From an uncultured Spirochaetia bacterium (lineage in GTDB: Bacteria; Spirochaetota; Spirochaetia; SZUA-6; Bin103): DNA of 64,000 nucleotides. The notes under the pieces were generated by a model. That model was not told the DNA's origin. It saw only the letters and a list, made by a program, of their open reading frames with translations, and ran no database searches. Location of the stretch: assembly GCA_958296075.1 (NCBI GenBank), contig CATQHW010000004.1, forward strand, positions 62,001-126,000, in the 5' to 3' direction. Shown one piece after another: positions 38,488 through 47,173 of the stretch. Made by a program: the position numbers and the translations under genes. Numbering within the stretch: position 1 is the stretch's first letter; every line of letters begins with the position of its first letter.

Positions 38488-39105
38488 ATGATCGAGCGGT
38501 CCCGCCGGCAGAACCTGATCGACCGCCTGTGGCCGCCGGCCACGCGCACCCCGGCGTCTACCGCGTGGATCGCCAACCTGTTCCGGGTGCTGCTCGTGGC
38601 GCTGGCCGGCAGCGCGCTGATCGCGGTCTCCGCGAAGATACGGGTGCCGATGGTGCCGGTACCGATGACCATGCAGACGCTCGTGATCCTGGTGATCGGC
38701 ATGGCGTGCGGCTGGCGTCTCGGCGGGCTCACCGTGCTGCTCTATCTGGCGGAGGGAGCGGTCGGGCTGCCGGTGTTCGCCGGCACCCCGGAGCAGGGGC
38801 TGGGCCTTACTTACATGGCCGGCTCTACCGGCGGCTACCTGCTCGGCTTCCTGCTGGCGGCGCTGGTGGTCGGCCTGCTGGCGGAGGCGGGATGGGATCG
38901 CAGCGTGCCGCTGGCCGCAGCGGCGATGCTGATCGGCAACGTCGTGATCTACGTGCCGGGCCTGCTGTGGCTGGGCAGCCTTCTGGGATGGGACAAACCG
39001 ATCGTGGAGTGGGGCCTCACGCCCTTCATCGCCGGCGACCTGGTCAAGCTGGCCCTGGCCGCGCTGCTGATGCCGGCCGCCTGGCGGCTGGTCCGCGCGC
39101 ACTGA
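38488..39105 (+). CDS. bioY: Biotin transporter BioY
   Basis: A 205-residue substrate-binding (S) component of an energy-coupling-factor transporter. The signature KIRVPMVPVPMTMQTLVIL is followed by AEGAVGLPVFAGT and GSTGGYLLGF, with six predicted membrane segments. Some BioY proteins act alone; ECF ATPase genes are not adjacent. Suggests biotin uptake. Confidence 0.93.
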   Translation: MIERSRRQNLIDRLWPPATRTPASTAWIANLFRVLLVALAGSALIAVSAKIRVPMVPVPMTMQTLVILVIGMACGWRLGGLTVLLYLAEGAVGLPVFAGTPEQGLGLTYMAGSTGGYLLGFLLAALVVGLLAEAGWDRSVPLAAAAMLIGNVVIYVPGLLWLGSLLGWDKPIVEWGLTPFIAGDLVKLALAALLMPAAWRLVRAH

Positions 39106-39125
39106 GCGCGCCGCCAAGCGCCGAT

Positions 39126-39914
39126 TTGCCAAGCGCCGATTTGGGAGCCCGCCCGACCGGCGGCGCGGCGCCGGACCGGCGCCGCCTTGCGTTCGGCGCG
39201 GCGGACGCACCGTTCGTCGACTTGGCGCCGCCCGCGCCGTTGCGCGCCGTCCTGACCACCGCGGCCGCCGGCGACGTGCGCGATCCGGCGGCGTGGCGGC
39301 GGGTCTGCGCGGCGCTCGGCGTGGCGCCCGACCGGGTCCGCCGCGTGACGCAGCGGCACACGCAGCGCGTGGTGGCCGCCGGCGGCCGGCCGGCGGACGC
39401 CGATCTCCAGGCCGGCGGGCCGATTGCCGACGGCCTGATCGCGGTAACGGACGGCGACGTGCTGTGCGTGTCGGTGGCCGACTGCCTGCCGATCCTCCTG
39501 ATGCCCGGCGACGGCCGGCTGCCGGTCCTGCTGCACTCCGGCTGGCGCGGCACCGGCATCGTCACCGGCGCGCTCGCCTGCCTGCAGCGGCGCTTCGGCC
39601 GCTCGCCGGCCGCCTACCGCGCGATCATCGGTCCCGGCATCGGCCCGTGCTGCTACGACGTGCCGGCGGAGCGGGCGCGCCGCTTCCGCGACCGCTTCGG
39701 GCCGGATGCGGCCGCGGTGACGGGCGCGGCGGGCCGCATCGATCTGCGCGCCGCCAACGTCGCCCTGCTGCGGCGCGCCGGCGTCGCCGGCATCACCGTG
39801 TACGACGACTGCACGGCGTGCTCGCCGGCGCTGCTCTCCTTCCGCGGCGACCGGGCGTCCGGGGGTGACGGCGCCCGGCGCATGGCCGCCCTGCTGGGAC
39901 GGTTCGGCGACTGA
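39126..39914 (+). CDS. pgeF: Purine nucleoside phosphorylase/laccase-domain protein (YfiH/PgeF)
   Basis: About 262 residues. Metal-binding and catalytic residues sit in VSVADCLPILLMPG, LLHSGWRGTGIVTGAL and GPGIGPCCYDVP; VTQRHTQRV provides a further His. The family acts on purine nucleosides and has been linked to editing peptidoglycan precursors. Start uncertain: TTG 39126 or TTG 39141; both leave the conserved region intact. It follows bioY by about 20 bp, likely co-transcribed. Confidence 0.85.
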   Translation: MPSADLGARPTGGAAPDRRRLAFGAADAPFVDLAPPAPLRAVLTTAAAGDVRDPAAWRRVCAALGVAPDRVRRVTQRHTQRVVAAGGRPADADLQAGGPIADGLIAVTDGDVLCVSVADCLPILLMPGDGRLPVLLHSGWRGTGIVTGALACLQRRFGRSPAAYRAIIGPGIGPCCYDVPAERARRFRDRFGPDAAAVTGAAGRIDLRAANVALLRRAGVAGITVYDDCTACSPALLSFRGDRASGGDGARRMAALLGRFGD

Positions 39915-39915
39915 C

Positions 39916-39936
39916 GGCGGCGCGGCGCGCGCCGCC
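39916..39936 (+). repeat. Perfect 9-bp hairpin after pgeF
   Basis: GGCGGCGCG and CGCGCCGCC are separated by GCG, immediately after the pgeF stop. No T-run follows, so it is at most a pause or Rho-assisted stop before the EF-G gene. Confidence 0.45.
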
Positions 39937-39986
39937 GCCCGCATTGTCGTACCATGGCCGGCGCCGGGAACCGCCCCGGAAATGCC

Positions 39987-42059
39987 ATGCCGTCCATCCG
40001 CAACGTAGGGATCATCTCGCACATCGACGCCGGCAAGACCACGACCACCGAGCGGATGCTCTACTACACGGGCCGCACGCACCGCATCGGCGAGGTCGAC
40101 GACGGCGAGGCGACCACCGACTGGATGGCGCAGGAGCAGGAGCGCGGCATCAGCATCACTTCCGCCGCCATCACCTGCTTCTGGGCCGATCACCAGATCA
40201 ACATCATCGACACCCCGGGGCACGTCGACTTCACCGCCGAGGTGGAACGGTCGCTGCGCGTGCTGGACGGCGCGGTCGCCATCTTCTCGGCCGTCGAAGG
40301 CGTCGAGCCGCAGTCGGAGACGGTGTGGCACCAGGCCGATCGTCACTCGGTCGCCCGCATCGCCTTCGTCAACAAGCTCGACCGGGCGGGCGCGTCGTTC
40401 GACGCGGTGCTCGCGCAGATGCGTACGCTGCTCTCCGCCGAGCCGGTGGCGCTGCAGGCGCCGTGGGGCCAGGACCGCGATCTGCGCGGGATCGTCGACC
40501 TGATCACGATGGAGCGCATCTGGTGGAACGGCAACGGCACCACCATGCAGCGCCGTCCGGCCGATCCCGCCGATCCGGAGCTGGCCGCGCGGCGCGACCG
40601 TCTCATCGATCGGCTCGCCGACGGGTCGGACGAGATCGCCGAGCGCTACCTGGAAGGCCGCGAGCTGCCCGCCGGCCTGTTGCGCGCGGCGGTGCGCGCC
40701 GCGGTGGCGTCGGGCCGGCTGGTGCCGGTGCTGGCCGGCGCGGCGCGGCGCAACGTCGGCATCCAACCGCTGCTCGACGCGATCGTCTGGTACCTGCCGG
40801 CCCCGGACGAGCTTCCGGCCCTGCGGCTCGTCGACCGGGACGGCCGCGCGGCGGACCTGCCGGCGGTGGCCCGGTCGGCGCAAGGGCCGCCGCTGGCGCT
40901 CGCCTTCAAGCTGCAGAACGACCGCGAATCCGGCCCCTTGAGCTTCATCAGGGTCTACTCGGGCACCGTTCGCCGCGGTGACCGCCTGCTCAACCTCAGC
41001 GAGCGCCGCACCGAACGGGTCCAGCGCCTGCTGCGCATGCACGCCAACCGGCGCGAGCAGATCGAATCCGTGAGCGCCGGCGACATCGCCGCGGCGGTCG
41101 GATTGAAGTTCGCCCGCACCGGCGACACGCTGGCCGTACGGCAGGCGGCAGGCAGGCAGGCAGGCGGCCGGCAGGGGGGCGGCGGTCGGTCGGGCGGCCT
41201 GCTGGAGCGCATGCGTTTTCCGTTGCCGGTGGTCTCCGTGGCCGTGGAGCCGCATTCCGCCTCCGATGCGGCCGAACTGCTCGCCGCCCTCCAAGGGTTG
41301 CGGCTGGAAGACCCCACGTTCTCCGTCGAGGAGAACCCGGAGACCGGTCAGCTTCTGGTCTCCGGGATGGGCGAGCTGCACCTGGAGGTGCTGATGCGGC
41401 AGATCGCCGAACGTACCGGGATCGACGCCAACGCCGGCAAGCCGCAGGTCTCCTTCCGGGAATCGGTCGCCATCGCGGTGGAGCACCATGAGCGGTTCGA
41501 CCGCGAGATCGGCGGGCGCGCCCACCAGGCGGGCGTGGGCCTGCGCGTGGCGCCGCACGACCAGGGCGGCCGGTGCTCCTTCGATCCGGGCCGGGCTGCG
41601 GCCGCCGCGGGTCTGCCGGAGGATCTGTGCGCGGCGGTCGCGCGCGGCGTCGAAGCCGGTTTCTCCTCCGGCCCTGGATTCGGCTACCCGCTGGTCGACG
41701 TCTCGGTCGAACTGATCGGCTGCGACTACGATCAGGAGCGCGCCAGCCGGTTCGCGTTCGAAGCGGCGGCCTCCGGCGCGTTCGTCGCCTGCTGCCGCAA
41801 GGCCAGGCCGGTGCTGCTGGAGCCGGTGATGAGCGTCGACGTCACCACGCCCAAGGAGTTCGTGGGCGAAGCGCTGTCGAGCCTGCAGATGCGCGGCGGA
41901 GCCATCGAGACGGTGGAATCGGGCCACGCCGCCGAACGGGTGAGCGCCAAGGTGCCGCTGGGAGCGATGTTCGGATACACGACCGATCTGCGCAGCGCCA
42001 CGCAGGGCCGCGCCGCGCACGCCATGGCGTTCGCCCATTACGCGCCGGTGCGCGGGTAG
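39987..42059 (+). CDS. fusA: Elongation factor G paralog (EF-G2-like)
   Basis: A 690-residue translational GTPase. G1 HIDAGKTTTTE, G2 RGISITSAA, G3 DTPGHVDF and G4 NKLD are all canonical; domains II-V follow. The N-terminal region resembles the spirochaete/mitochondrial EF-G2 type thought to work in ribosome recycling, so this may not be the main translocase. A low-complexity insert (RQAAGRQAGGRQGGGG) near residue 385 is encoded by tandem CAGG repeats (about 41140-41190). ATG 39987 is preferred; ATG 39954 would add 11 residues. Immediately upstream of a second, divergent EF-G-like gene. Confidence 0.88.
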   Translation: MPSIRNVGIISHIDAGKTTTTERMLYYTGRTHRIGEVDDGEATTDWMAQEQERGISITSAAITCFWADHQINIIDTPGHVDFTAEVERSLRVLDGAVAIFSAVEGVEPQSETVWHQADRHSVARIAFVNKLDRAGASFDAVLAQMRTLLSAEPVALQAPWGQDRDLRGIVDLITMERIWWNGNGTTMQRRPADPADPELAARRDRLIDRLADGSDEIAERYLEGRELPAGLLRAAVRAAVASGRLVPVLAGAARRNVGIQPLLDAIVWYLPAPDELPALRLVDRDGRAADLPAVARSAQGPPLALAFKLQNDRESGPLSFIRVYSGTVRRGDRLLNLSERRTERVQRLLRMHANRREQIESVSAGDIAAAVGLKFARTGDTLAVRQAAGRQAGGRQGGGGRSGGLLERMRFPLPVVSVAVEPHSASDAAELLAALQGLRLEDPTFSVEENPETGQLLVSGMGELHLEVLMRQIAERTGIDANAGKPQVSFRESVAIAVEHHERFDREIGGRAHQAGVGLRVAPHDQGGRCSFDPGRAAAAAGLPEDLCAAVARGVEAGFSSGPGFGYPLVDVSVELIGCDYDQERASRFAFEAAASGAFVACCRKARPVLLEPVMSVDVTTPKEFVGEALSSLQMRGGAIETVESGHAAERVSAKVPLGAMFGYTTDLRSATQGRAAHAMAFAHYAPVRG

Positions 42060-42085
42060 GCGGGCAGGCAAGGCGACACGGCCGC

Positions 42086-42114
42086 TTGACAGCGCACCAG
42101 CCCCCGCATAGCTT
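42086..42114 (+). promoter_or_regulatory. Promoter of the second EF-G-like gene
   Basis: A consensus TTGACA (42086-42091), 17-bp spacer and TAGCTT (42109-42114); the ATG is 35 nt further. Transcription is thus independent of the preceding EF-G gene. Confidence 0.7.
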
Positions 42115-42149
42115 CGCCGCCCAGAGAGTCCAGCCCGGAGCGTCACCGT

Positions 42150-44216
42150 ATGAGCGTCCCCACAGACCGAATCCGCAACGTCGCCCTGGTAGGCCACAGC
42201 GGCACCGGCAAGACCACGTTGATGGAGCAGATCCTCGTTCACGGCGGGGTGGTTTCCAAGTTCGATCCCGGCAAATCGGTGAGCGACTGCACCGAGGAGG
42301 AGATCGCCCGCAAGATCTCCATCTACAGCGCGTTCGCCCACGTCGATTGGAATGGCTGCAAGGTCAACCTGATCGACACGCCCGGCTCCGGCGACTTCAT
42401 CGGCGAGGTGGTGACCGCGCTGGGCGCCGCCGAGTGCGCGATCGTGGTGGTCGGCGCCGACGTCGGCGTGCAGATCGAGACGGCAAAGCTGTGGCGGCGG
42501 CTGGAGCGCGCCGGGACGCCCCGCATCGTCTTCGTCAACAGTATGGACAAGGAGCACGCCGACTTCGATTCGGTGCTCGAAGACCTGGGCCGAACGCTCG
42601 GCGGGACCTTCGCGCCGCTGAGCGTACCGATCGGGGCCGGGAACTCCCTGGCAGGGATCGTCGACGTGGTCGGCCGGCGCGCCCTGTTGCGTTCGCGCGG
42701 CGGCGACGCTCCGGTCCCGGACGGGATGGCCGGCGCGGTCGAAGAGCGGCGGCAGGCGTTGATGGAGGGCGCGGCGGAGGGCGACGACGCCCTGATGGAG
42801 AAGTATCTGGAGGACGAGGCGCTTTCCGACGAGGAGATACTGCGGGGCCTGACGGCGGCGGTCGCCGCCGGCCAGGTCTTCCCGGTGCTGGCCGGATCGG
42901 CCCTGCGCGACGCCGGCATCCCGCCGTTGCTCGACGCGATCGTGCGGACCGTGCCGTCGCCGGCGGGCGCGACCGTGCAGGCGGGCGCGACCGTGCCGGC
43001 CGACGGCACCGGCCAGACCACCGAGCGCAGCATCGACCCGTCCGGTCCGACCTCCGCGCTGGTGCTGAAGACCAGCGTCGACCAGTATGCCGGGCGGCTG
43101 TCGTTCGTGAAGGTCATCACCGGCGGCCTGCGGTCGGACGCGGACCTGATCTGCGCGCGTACCGGCGCCAAGATACGTCTGACCAAGCTGAGCACGCGCC
43201 AGGGAGAGAAGCTCGAAGACGTGCAGGAGCTGGCCGCCGGCGACATCGGCGTGCTGAACAAGCTGGCCGACGTGGCGACCTGCGACACGCTGCACGAGCC
43301 GCATGAAGCGGTCGCCTACGCGCCGCTCGATTTCCCACAACCCGTGCACGCGCTGGCCCTGCGGACGGCCTCCAAGCAGGACGAAGACAAGCTCTCCGAG
43401 ATCATCGTCCGGACCGCGGACGCGGATCCGACCTTCCGCGTCCGCTACGACGGCGAGACGCGGGAGACCGTGGTCGCCACGATCGGCGAGCTGCACCTGG
43501 CGGTGGTCCTGGGCCGCATCCGCAGCAGCCACAAGATTGAGGTGGAGACCGAGCTGCCGCGCGTGGCGTATCGGGAGACGATCAACAAGCCGGCCGCCGC
43601 CGAATACCAGCACAAGAAGCAGACCGGCGGACACGGCCAGTACGCCAAGGTCTCGTTGGAGATCAAGCCGCTGCCGCGCGGCGAGCAGTTCCGCTTCGAG
43701 AACGGCGTCGTGGGCGGCGCGATCTCGCGCGGCTACCTCCCGGGGGTCGAAAAGGGCGTCCGCGAGGCGATGGAGTCCGGCGTCCTCGCCGGTTATCCCG
43801 TGGTGGACGTGGAAGCCAGGGTAGTCGACGGCAGGGAGCACTCGGTCGACTCCTCCGAGCTGGCGTTCAAGCTCGCGGCGCGGGAGGCGACCAAGGCGGC
43901 GCTGGCGCACGCCCGGCCGGTGCTGCTGGAACCGGTCGTCGACCTGGTCGTGCTGAGCGAGGACCGGTACCTGGGCGACATCCTCTCCGACCTGAGCTCA
44001 CGGCGCGGGCGGGTGCTGGGGCAGGAGGCGATCGGGACGCTGCAGGAGATACGCGCGCAGGTGCCGCAGGCGGAGATGCTGCGCTACTCGATCGACCTCA
44101 AGTCGATGACTTCCGGCACCGCGTCGTTCGAGCGGACCCTCAGCCACTACTCGCCGATCTCCGGCAAGGTGGCCGAGGACGTGATCGCCCGCGCCAAGCA
44201 GTCGACCGAAGGCTGA
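42150..44216 (+). CDS. EF-G-like GTPase with altered nucleotide-binding motifs
   Basis: A 688-residue protein with the full EF-G domain order but non-canonical G motifs: G1 GHSGTGKTTL, G3 DTPGSGDF (the catalytic His is replaced by Ser) and G4 NSMD instead of NKxD. Domains III-V are well kept (GQYAKVSLEIKPLPRG, YPVVDVEARVVDG, SMTSGTASFERTLSHY). This resembles the EF-G-like/EF-G-2 class of unknown role. It is probably a ribosome-binding factor with changed GTP hydrolysis. A short low-complexity repeat (AGATVQAGATVPADG) lies near residue 275. Confidence 0.88.
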   Translation: MSVPTDRIRNVALVGHSGTGKTTLMEQILVHGGVVSKFDPGKSVSDCTEEEIARKISIYSAFAHVDWNGCKVNLIDTPGSGDFIGEVVTALGAAECAIVVVGADVGVQIETAKLWRRLERAGTPRIVFVNSMDKEHADFDSVLEDLGRTLGGTFAPLSVPIGAGNSLAGIVDVVGRRALLRSRGGDAPVPDGMAGAVEERRQALMEGAAEGDDALMEKYLEDEALSDEEILRGLTAAVAAGQVFPVLAGSALRDAGIPPLLDAIVRTVPSPAGATVQAGATVPADGTGQTTERSIDPSGPTSALVLKTSVDQYAGRLSFVKVITGGLRSDADLICARTGAKIRLTKLSTRQGEKLEDVQELAAGDIGVLNKLADVATCDTLHEPHEAVAYAPLDFPQPVHALALRTASKQDEDKLSEIIVRTADADPTFRVRYDGETRETVVATIGELHLAVVLGRIRSSHKIEVETELPRVAYRETINKPAAAEYQHKKQTGGHGQYAKVSLEIKPLPRGEQFRFENGVVGGAISRGYLPGVEKGVREAMESGVLAGYPVVDVEARVVDGREHSVDSSELAFKLAAREATKAALAHARPVLLEPVVDLVVLSEDRYLGDILSDLSSRRGRVLGQEAIGTLQEIRAQVPQAEMLRYSIDLKSMTSGTASFERTLSHYSPISGKVAEDVIARAKQSTEG

Positions 44217-44258
44217 CCCGGCGACTCCGGGAACCTGGCCGCTACCCGGAACAGGCCG

Positions 44259-44738
44259 TTACAGGAACAGCACGCCCGGCAGCAGGAAGTGGATGACGCC
44301 GGCGGCGATGCCGGCCAAGCCCAACGGCGTGCGGTACGGCGCCAGCGCGTCGCCGAGCTTCACGATGCCGTTGGCGTTGCCGGCGGCCGGCGTTACGGGG
44401 ATCGCGTCGCTTTCGTCGTCAGCCGCGACCTGCTCGGCAGCGTCGCCGCCCAACCGCTTCCGTTCGCGGCAGCGGTCGATCATGAGCATCCCGCCGAGCA
44501 GCATGCCGGCGACGGCCGGCAGGAAGTCGCCCACGATGATCGTCTGACCCGGAGCGCGGGCGAACAGCTTTACGAAACCGACGGCTGCGGCGATGGCGCC
44601 CAGCGTACCGGCGGCGCGGCTGCTCGCTGCAAACCGCCGCAACGGCTCCAGGACGGGGAAGCGTTCTACCAGATAACCGGCCGCCAACGTGGCGCCGGCG
44701 GCGATGGTGGTGAACACCGACAACAGGTAGACATGCAT
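44259..44738 (-). CDS. Small integral membrane protein, unknown function
   Basis: About 159 residues with four likely membrane helices: VYLLSVFTTIAAGATLAAGY, LGAIAAAVGFVKLF, FLPAVAGMLLGGMLMI and a C-terminal LAGIAAGVIHFLLPGVLFL. A hydrophilic acidic loop (VAADDESDAIPVTPA) lies between helices 3 and 4. ATG 44738 sits 7 nt after a -10 box; the TTG three codons earlier is inside the promoter. Convergent with the EF-G-like gene, divergent from rpsT. Family not recognised. Confidence 0.7.
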   Translation of the reverse strand: MHVYLLSVFTTIAAGATLAAGYLVERFPVLEPLRRFAASSRAAGTLGAIAAAVGFVKLFARAPGQTIIVGDFLPAVAGMLLGGMLMIDRCRERKRLGGDAAEQVAADDESDAIPVTPAAGNANGIVKLGDALAPYRTPLGLAGIAAGVIHFLLPGVLFL

Positions 44739-44745
44739 TTCCGAC

Positions 44746-44775
44746 AAGGTACGCGCCGCGCTCCGAAGACGTCAA
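44746..44775 (-). promoter_or_regulatory. Promoter of the small membrane protein, leaderless arrangement
   Basis: TTGACG (44770-44775) and TACCTT (44746-44751), minus strand, spacer 18; ATG 7 nt after the -10. Confidence 0.6.
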
Positions 44776-44841
44776 CCATCCGGCGGAACCCGCCGGCCGG
44801 CCCCGGGACCGTGCCGGCCGGGACCGCGCAGGCCGGGCGCC

Positions 44842-44871
44842 TTGACGATCGCTTTCCGGGACTGGTAGTTT
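44842..44871 (+). promoter_or_regulatory. rpsT promoter, leaderless arrangement
   Basis: TTGACG (44842-44847), 18-bp spacer, TAGTTT (44866-44871), then 8 nt to the ATG. Confidence 0.65.
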
Positions 44872-44879
44872 CGCTGGCG

Positions 44880-45149
44880 ATGCCCGCGAAACTCTCCGCC
44901 GCAAAGCGCCAACGGCAGAACAGCACGCGCCGGTTGCGCAACCGCGCCGTGCGCAGCCGCATGCGTACCGTGATCCGATCGTTCGTCGATTCCCTCGATG
45001 GCGAGCAGGCACAAGCCGTCGAACGGCTCGGTGATGCCGTGCGCGCCGTGGACAGGGCCGCCGCCAAGGGGGTCGTGCATCCGCGCGCGGCCGCCCGCTA
45101 CAAACGCCGCCTTGCCGGCCGCCTGCGGCGTCGGTTCACGGCCCCGTAG
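44880..45149 (+). CDS. rpsT: 30S ribosomal protein S20
   Basis: 89 residues, strongly basic, beginning MPAKLSAAKRQRQNSTRRLRN, with KGVVHPRAAARYKRRLA near the end, both S20 hallmarks. It binds 16S rRNA early in assembly. First gene of the rpsT-hup-lnt run. Confidence 0.93.
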   Translation: MPAKLSAAKRQRQNSTRRLRNRAVRSRMRTVIRSFVDSLDGEQAQAVERLGDAVRAVDRAAAKGVVHPRAAARYKRRLAGRLRRRFTAP

Positions 45150-45176
45150 CGGCGTGCGGCCGCAGGGAGCGATCCG

Positions 45177-45476
45177 GTGACGGTTGACAAGCTGACCAAG
45201 GCGGAGATCATCGAAAGCATCTACGCCGAGGTGCCGGTCAGCAAGAAGAACATCCATCGCATCCTCGATCTGTTCTTCGACCAGGTGAAGGACGGCATCA
45301 TCGAACAGCGGGCGGTGGAGCTGCGCGGCTTCGGCACGTTCGAGTTGAAGCCCCGCAAGGGCCGGCTCGCGCGCAATCCGCGCACCGGCGAGCGGGTCGA
45401 GGTGGAGAATCACGGGGTGGCGTCGTTCCGCCCGGGCCGCGAACTGAAGGAGCGTGCCTGGTCCAGCCGGGTTTGA
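45177..45476 (+). CDS. hup: HU/IHF-family DNA-binding protein
   Basis: 99 residues from the GTG at 45177: LTKAEIIESIYAEVPVSKKN helical base, then FGTFELKPRKGRLARNPRTG (the beta-arm) and VASFRPGRELKERA. It bends and compacts DNA as a dimer. 27 bp after rpsT; its stop overlaps the lnt TTG start. Confidence 0.93.
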   Translation: MTVDKLTKAEIIESIYAEVPVSKKNIHRILDLFFDQVKDGIIEQRAVELRGFGTFELKPRKGRLARNPRTGERVEVENHGVASFRPGRELKERAWSSRV

Positions 45477-47140
45477 CGCCGCCGGCCGGCCATCCCGGCC
45501 GCGGCGCCGCGCCGGCCGCCATAGCCGACCCCGATCCGCGCCGTTCCCACGTCGCGGTCGAGGTCGCGGCGCTGGCGCTCTCCGCAGCGCTGTTCGCGCT
45601 GTCGTTCCCCAGCGTCGTGTCGACCTGGGGTCTCTATCCGCTCGCCTTCGTCGCCCTGGCTCCGCTGTTCTGGGTGATCGGCCGCGCGCCCTGGAGCCGG
45701 ATCGTGGTGTACGGCGCGCTCTACGGGTTCGGCAGCTACGCGCTGTTCAACTACTGGCTCGCCGCCTTCCACCCGCTGGCGCTGCTGTTCGTGCCCGCCA
45801 TCTACCTGGGCTACCTGGCGCTGCTGTTCCCGGCGTTGAAGCTGGTCACCGATCGGTTCCCGCGGTATGCGCCGCTCTGGCAGGCGGTGGTCTGGGTCGC
45901 CTACGAATACCTGAAGACGCAGGGGTTTCTGGGCTACCCCTACGGCGCCATCGGCTACACCCAGTACCTGTTCGGCCCGCTGCTCCGTTCGGCGGCGCTG
46001 GCGGGGGTGTGGGGGGTGTCGCTGATCGTGGTCCTGGCCAACGCCTGTCTGGGCCATCTGGCCGGGGCGCTCGCGCCGCCGCGGCGCGGCGCTTGGCGGC
46101 GCGCCGTCGAGCTGGCCAGGAAGCGGCCCCTGGCGCCCGCGATCTGGGCGCTGCTGTTCGCCGGCTCGGTGGTCTACGGCGCCTCGCTGCCGGTCGACTA
46201 CGGCGATGCGCCGCGCTGGCGGGTCGCCCTGATCCAGCAGAACACCGATCCGTGGCGGGGCGGGTACGTCGCCTACGAGCGCTCGCTGGAGGTGCTGCTG
46301 CGGCAGAGCCTTCGAGCGCTCGCCGAAGACGATCCGGATGCGGTGATCTGGTCGGAGACCTCGTTCGTGCCGGGTATCGACTGGCATACGCGCTACCGCC
46401 AGCGCGACCAGGAGTCGGTACGGAAGTACGAGCTGGTGCGGCGGCTCCGCGCGTTTCTCGACCAGCAGTCCGTGCCGTTCCTGGTCGGCAACGACGACGG
46501 TCAGAAGCGGGGCGGTGACGGCGAACGGATCGACTACAACGCCACGCTCCTGTTCGAGGACGGCGAAATCGCGCAGACCTACCGCAAGCTCCACCTGGTG
46601 CCGTTCTCCGAGCACTTCCCGGACTGGGGGCCGCGGTTCATCCGCGACCTGCTGGTCCGCTTCGACACCCACTTCTGGGAGCGCGGCACGGAGCTGACCG
46701 TATTCGACGCCGGCGGCGTGCGTTTCTCGACGCCGATCTGCTTCGAGGACAGCTTCGGCTATCTGAACCGCGACTTCATCAACGCCGGAGCGCAGGTGAT
46801 CGTCAACATGACCAACGACGGTTGGTCGAAATCGGTTCCGGCGCAGATGCAGCACATGGCGATGGCGGTGTTTCGCGCCGCCGAGAACCGCCGGAGCGTG
46901 GTGCGGGCGGCCAACAGCGGCATGACCGTCATCATCGAGCCGTCCGGCCGGATCACCGAGATGCTGGAGCCGTTCGCCGAAGGGCGCCTGATCGGCGACG
47001 TGCCGGTCTTCGATGGGGCCGCGACCCTCTATACCCGCGCCGGCGACTGGTTGGGCGCAGCGCTGACCGCGGCCGCGGTCCTGCTGATCGCCGCCGCCGG
47101 CGGCGGCCGGCTTCTGCGGCGGTCGCGCGGCGAGCGTTGA
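45473..47140 (+). CDS. lnt: Apolipoprotein N-acyltransferase (first paralog)
   Basis: A 555-residue inner-membrane enzyme adding the third acyl chain to lipoproteins. An N-terminal multi-helix region precedes a periplasmic nitrilase domain whose catalytic triad appears as Glu in WSETSFVPG, Lys in TYRKLHLVPFSE and Cys in TPICFEDSFG; a last helix follows. The TTG start at 45473 overlaps the hup stop. A second paralog is at 50666-52282. Confidence 0.93.
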   Translation: MTPPAGHPGRGAAPAAIADPDPRRSHVAVEVAALALSAALFALSFPSVVSTWGLYPLAFVALAPLFWVIGRAPWSRIVVYGALYGFGSYALFNYWLAAFHPLALLFVPAIYLGYLALLFPALKLVTDRFPRYAPLWQAVVWVAYEYLKTQGFLGYPYGAIGYTQYLFGPLLRSAALAGVWGVSLIVVLANACLGHLAGALAPPRRGAWRRAVELARKRPLAPAIWALLFAGSVVYGASLPVDYGDAPRWRVALIQQNTDPWRGGYVAYERSLEVLLRQSLRALAEDDPDAVIWSETSFVPGIDWHTRYRQRDQESVRKYELVRRLRAFLDQQSVPFLVGNDDGQKRGGDGERIDYNATLLFEDGEIAQTYRKLHLVPFSEHFPDWGPRFIRDLLVRFDTHFWERGTELTVFDAGGVRFSTPICFEDSFGYLNRDFINAGAQVIVNMTNDGWSKSVPAQMQHMAMAVFRAAENRRSVVRAANSGMTVIIEPSGRITEMLEPFAEGRLIGDVPVFDGAATLYTRAGDWLGAALTAAAVLLIAAAGGGRLLRRSRGER

Positions 47141-47173
47141 CAGGGGACCGCATGGCGGGATGATGATCGTCCC

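Noticed and set aside
39915..39940. Intrinsic terminator after pgeF
   Set aside because: A stable hairpin is present but there is no U-tract; reported only as a hairpin.
38949..43910. Very long minus-strand open frame (about 1650 codons) opposite pgeF and the EF-G genes
   Set aside because: In high-GC DNA the antisense of real genes is often stop-free. The translation is Arg/His/Gln-rich without motifs, while the plus strand encodes unmistakable proteins.
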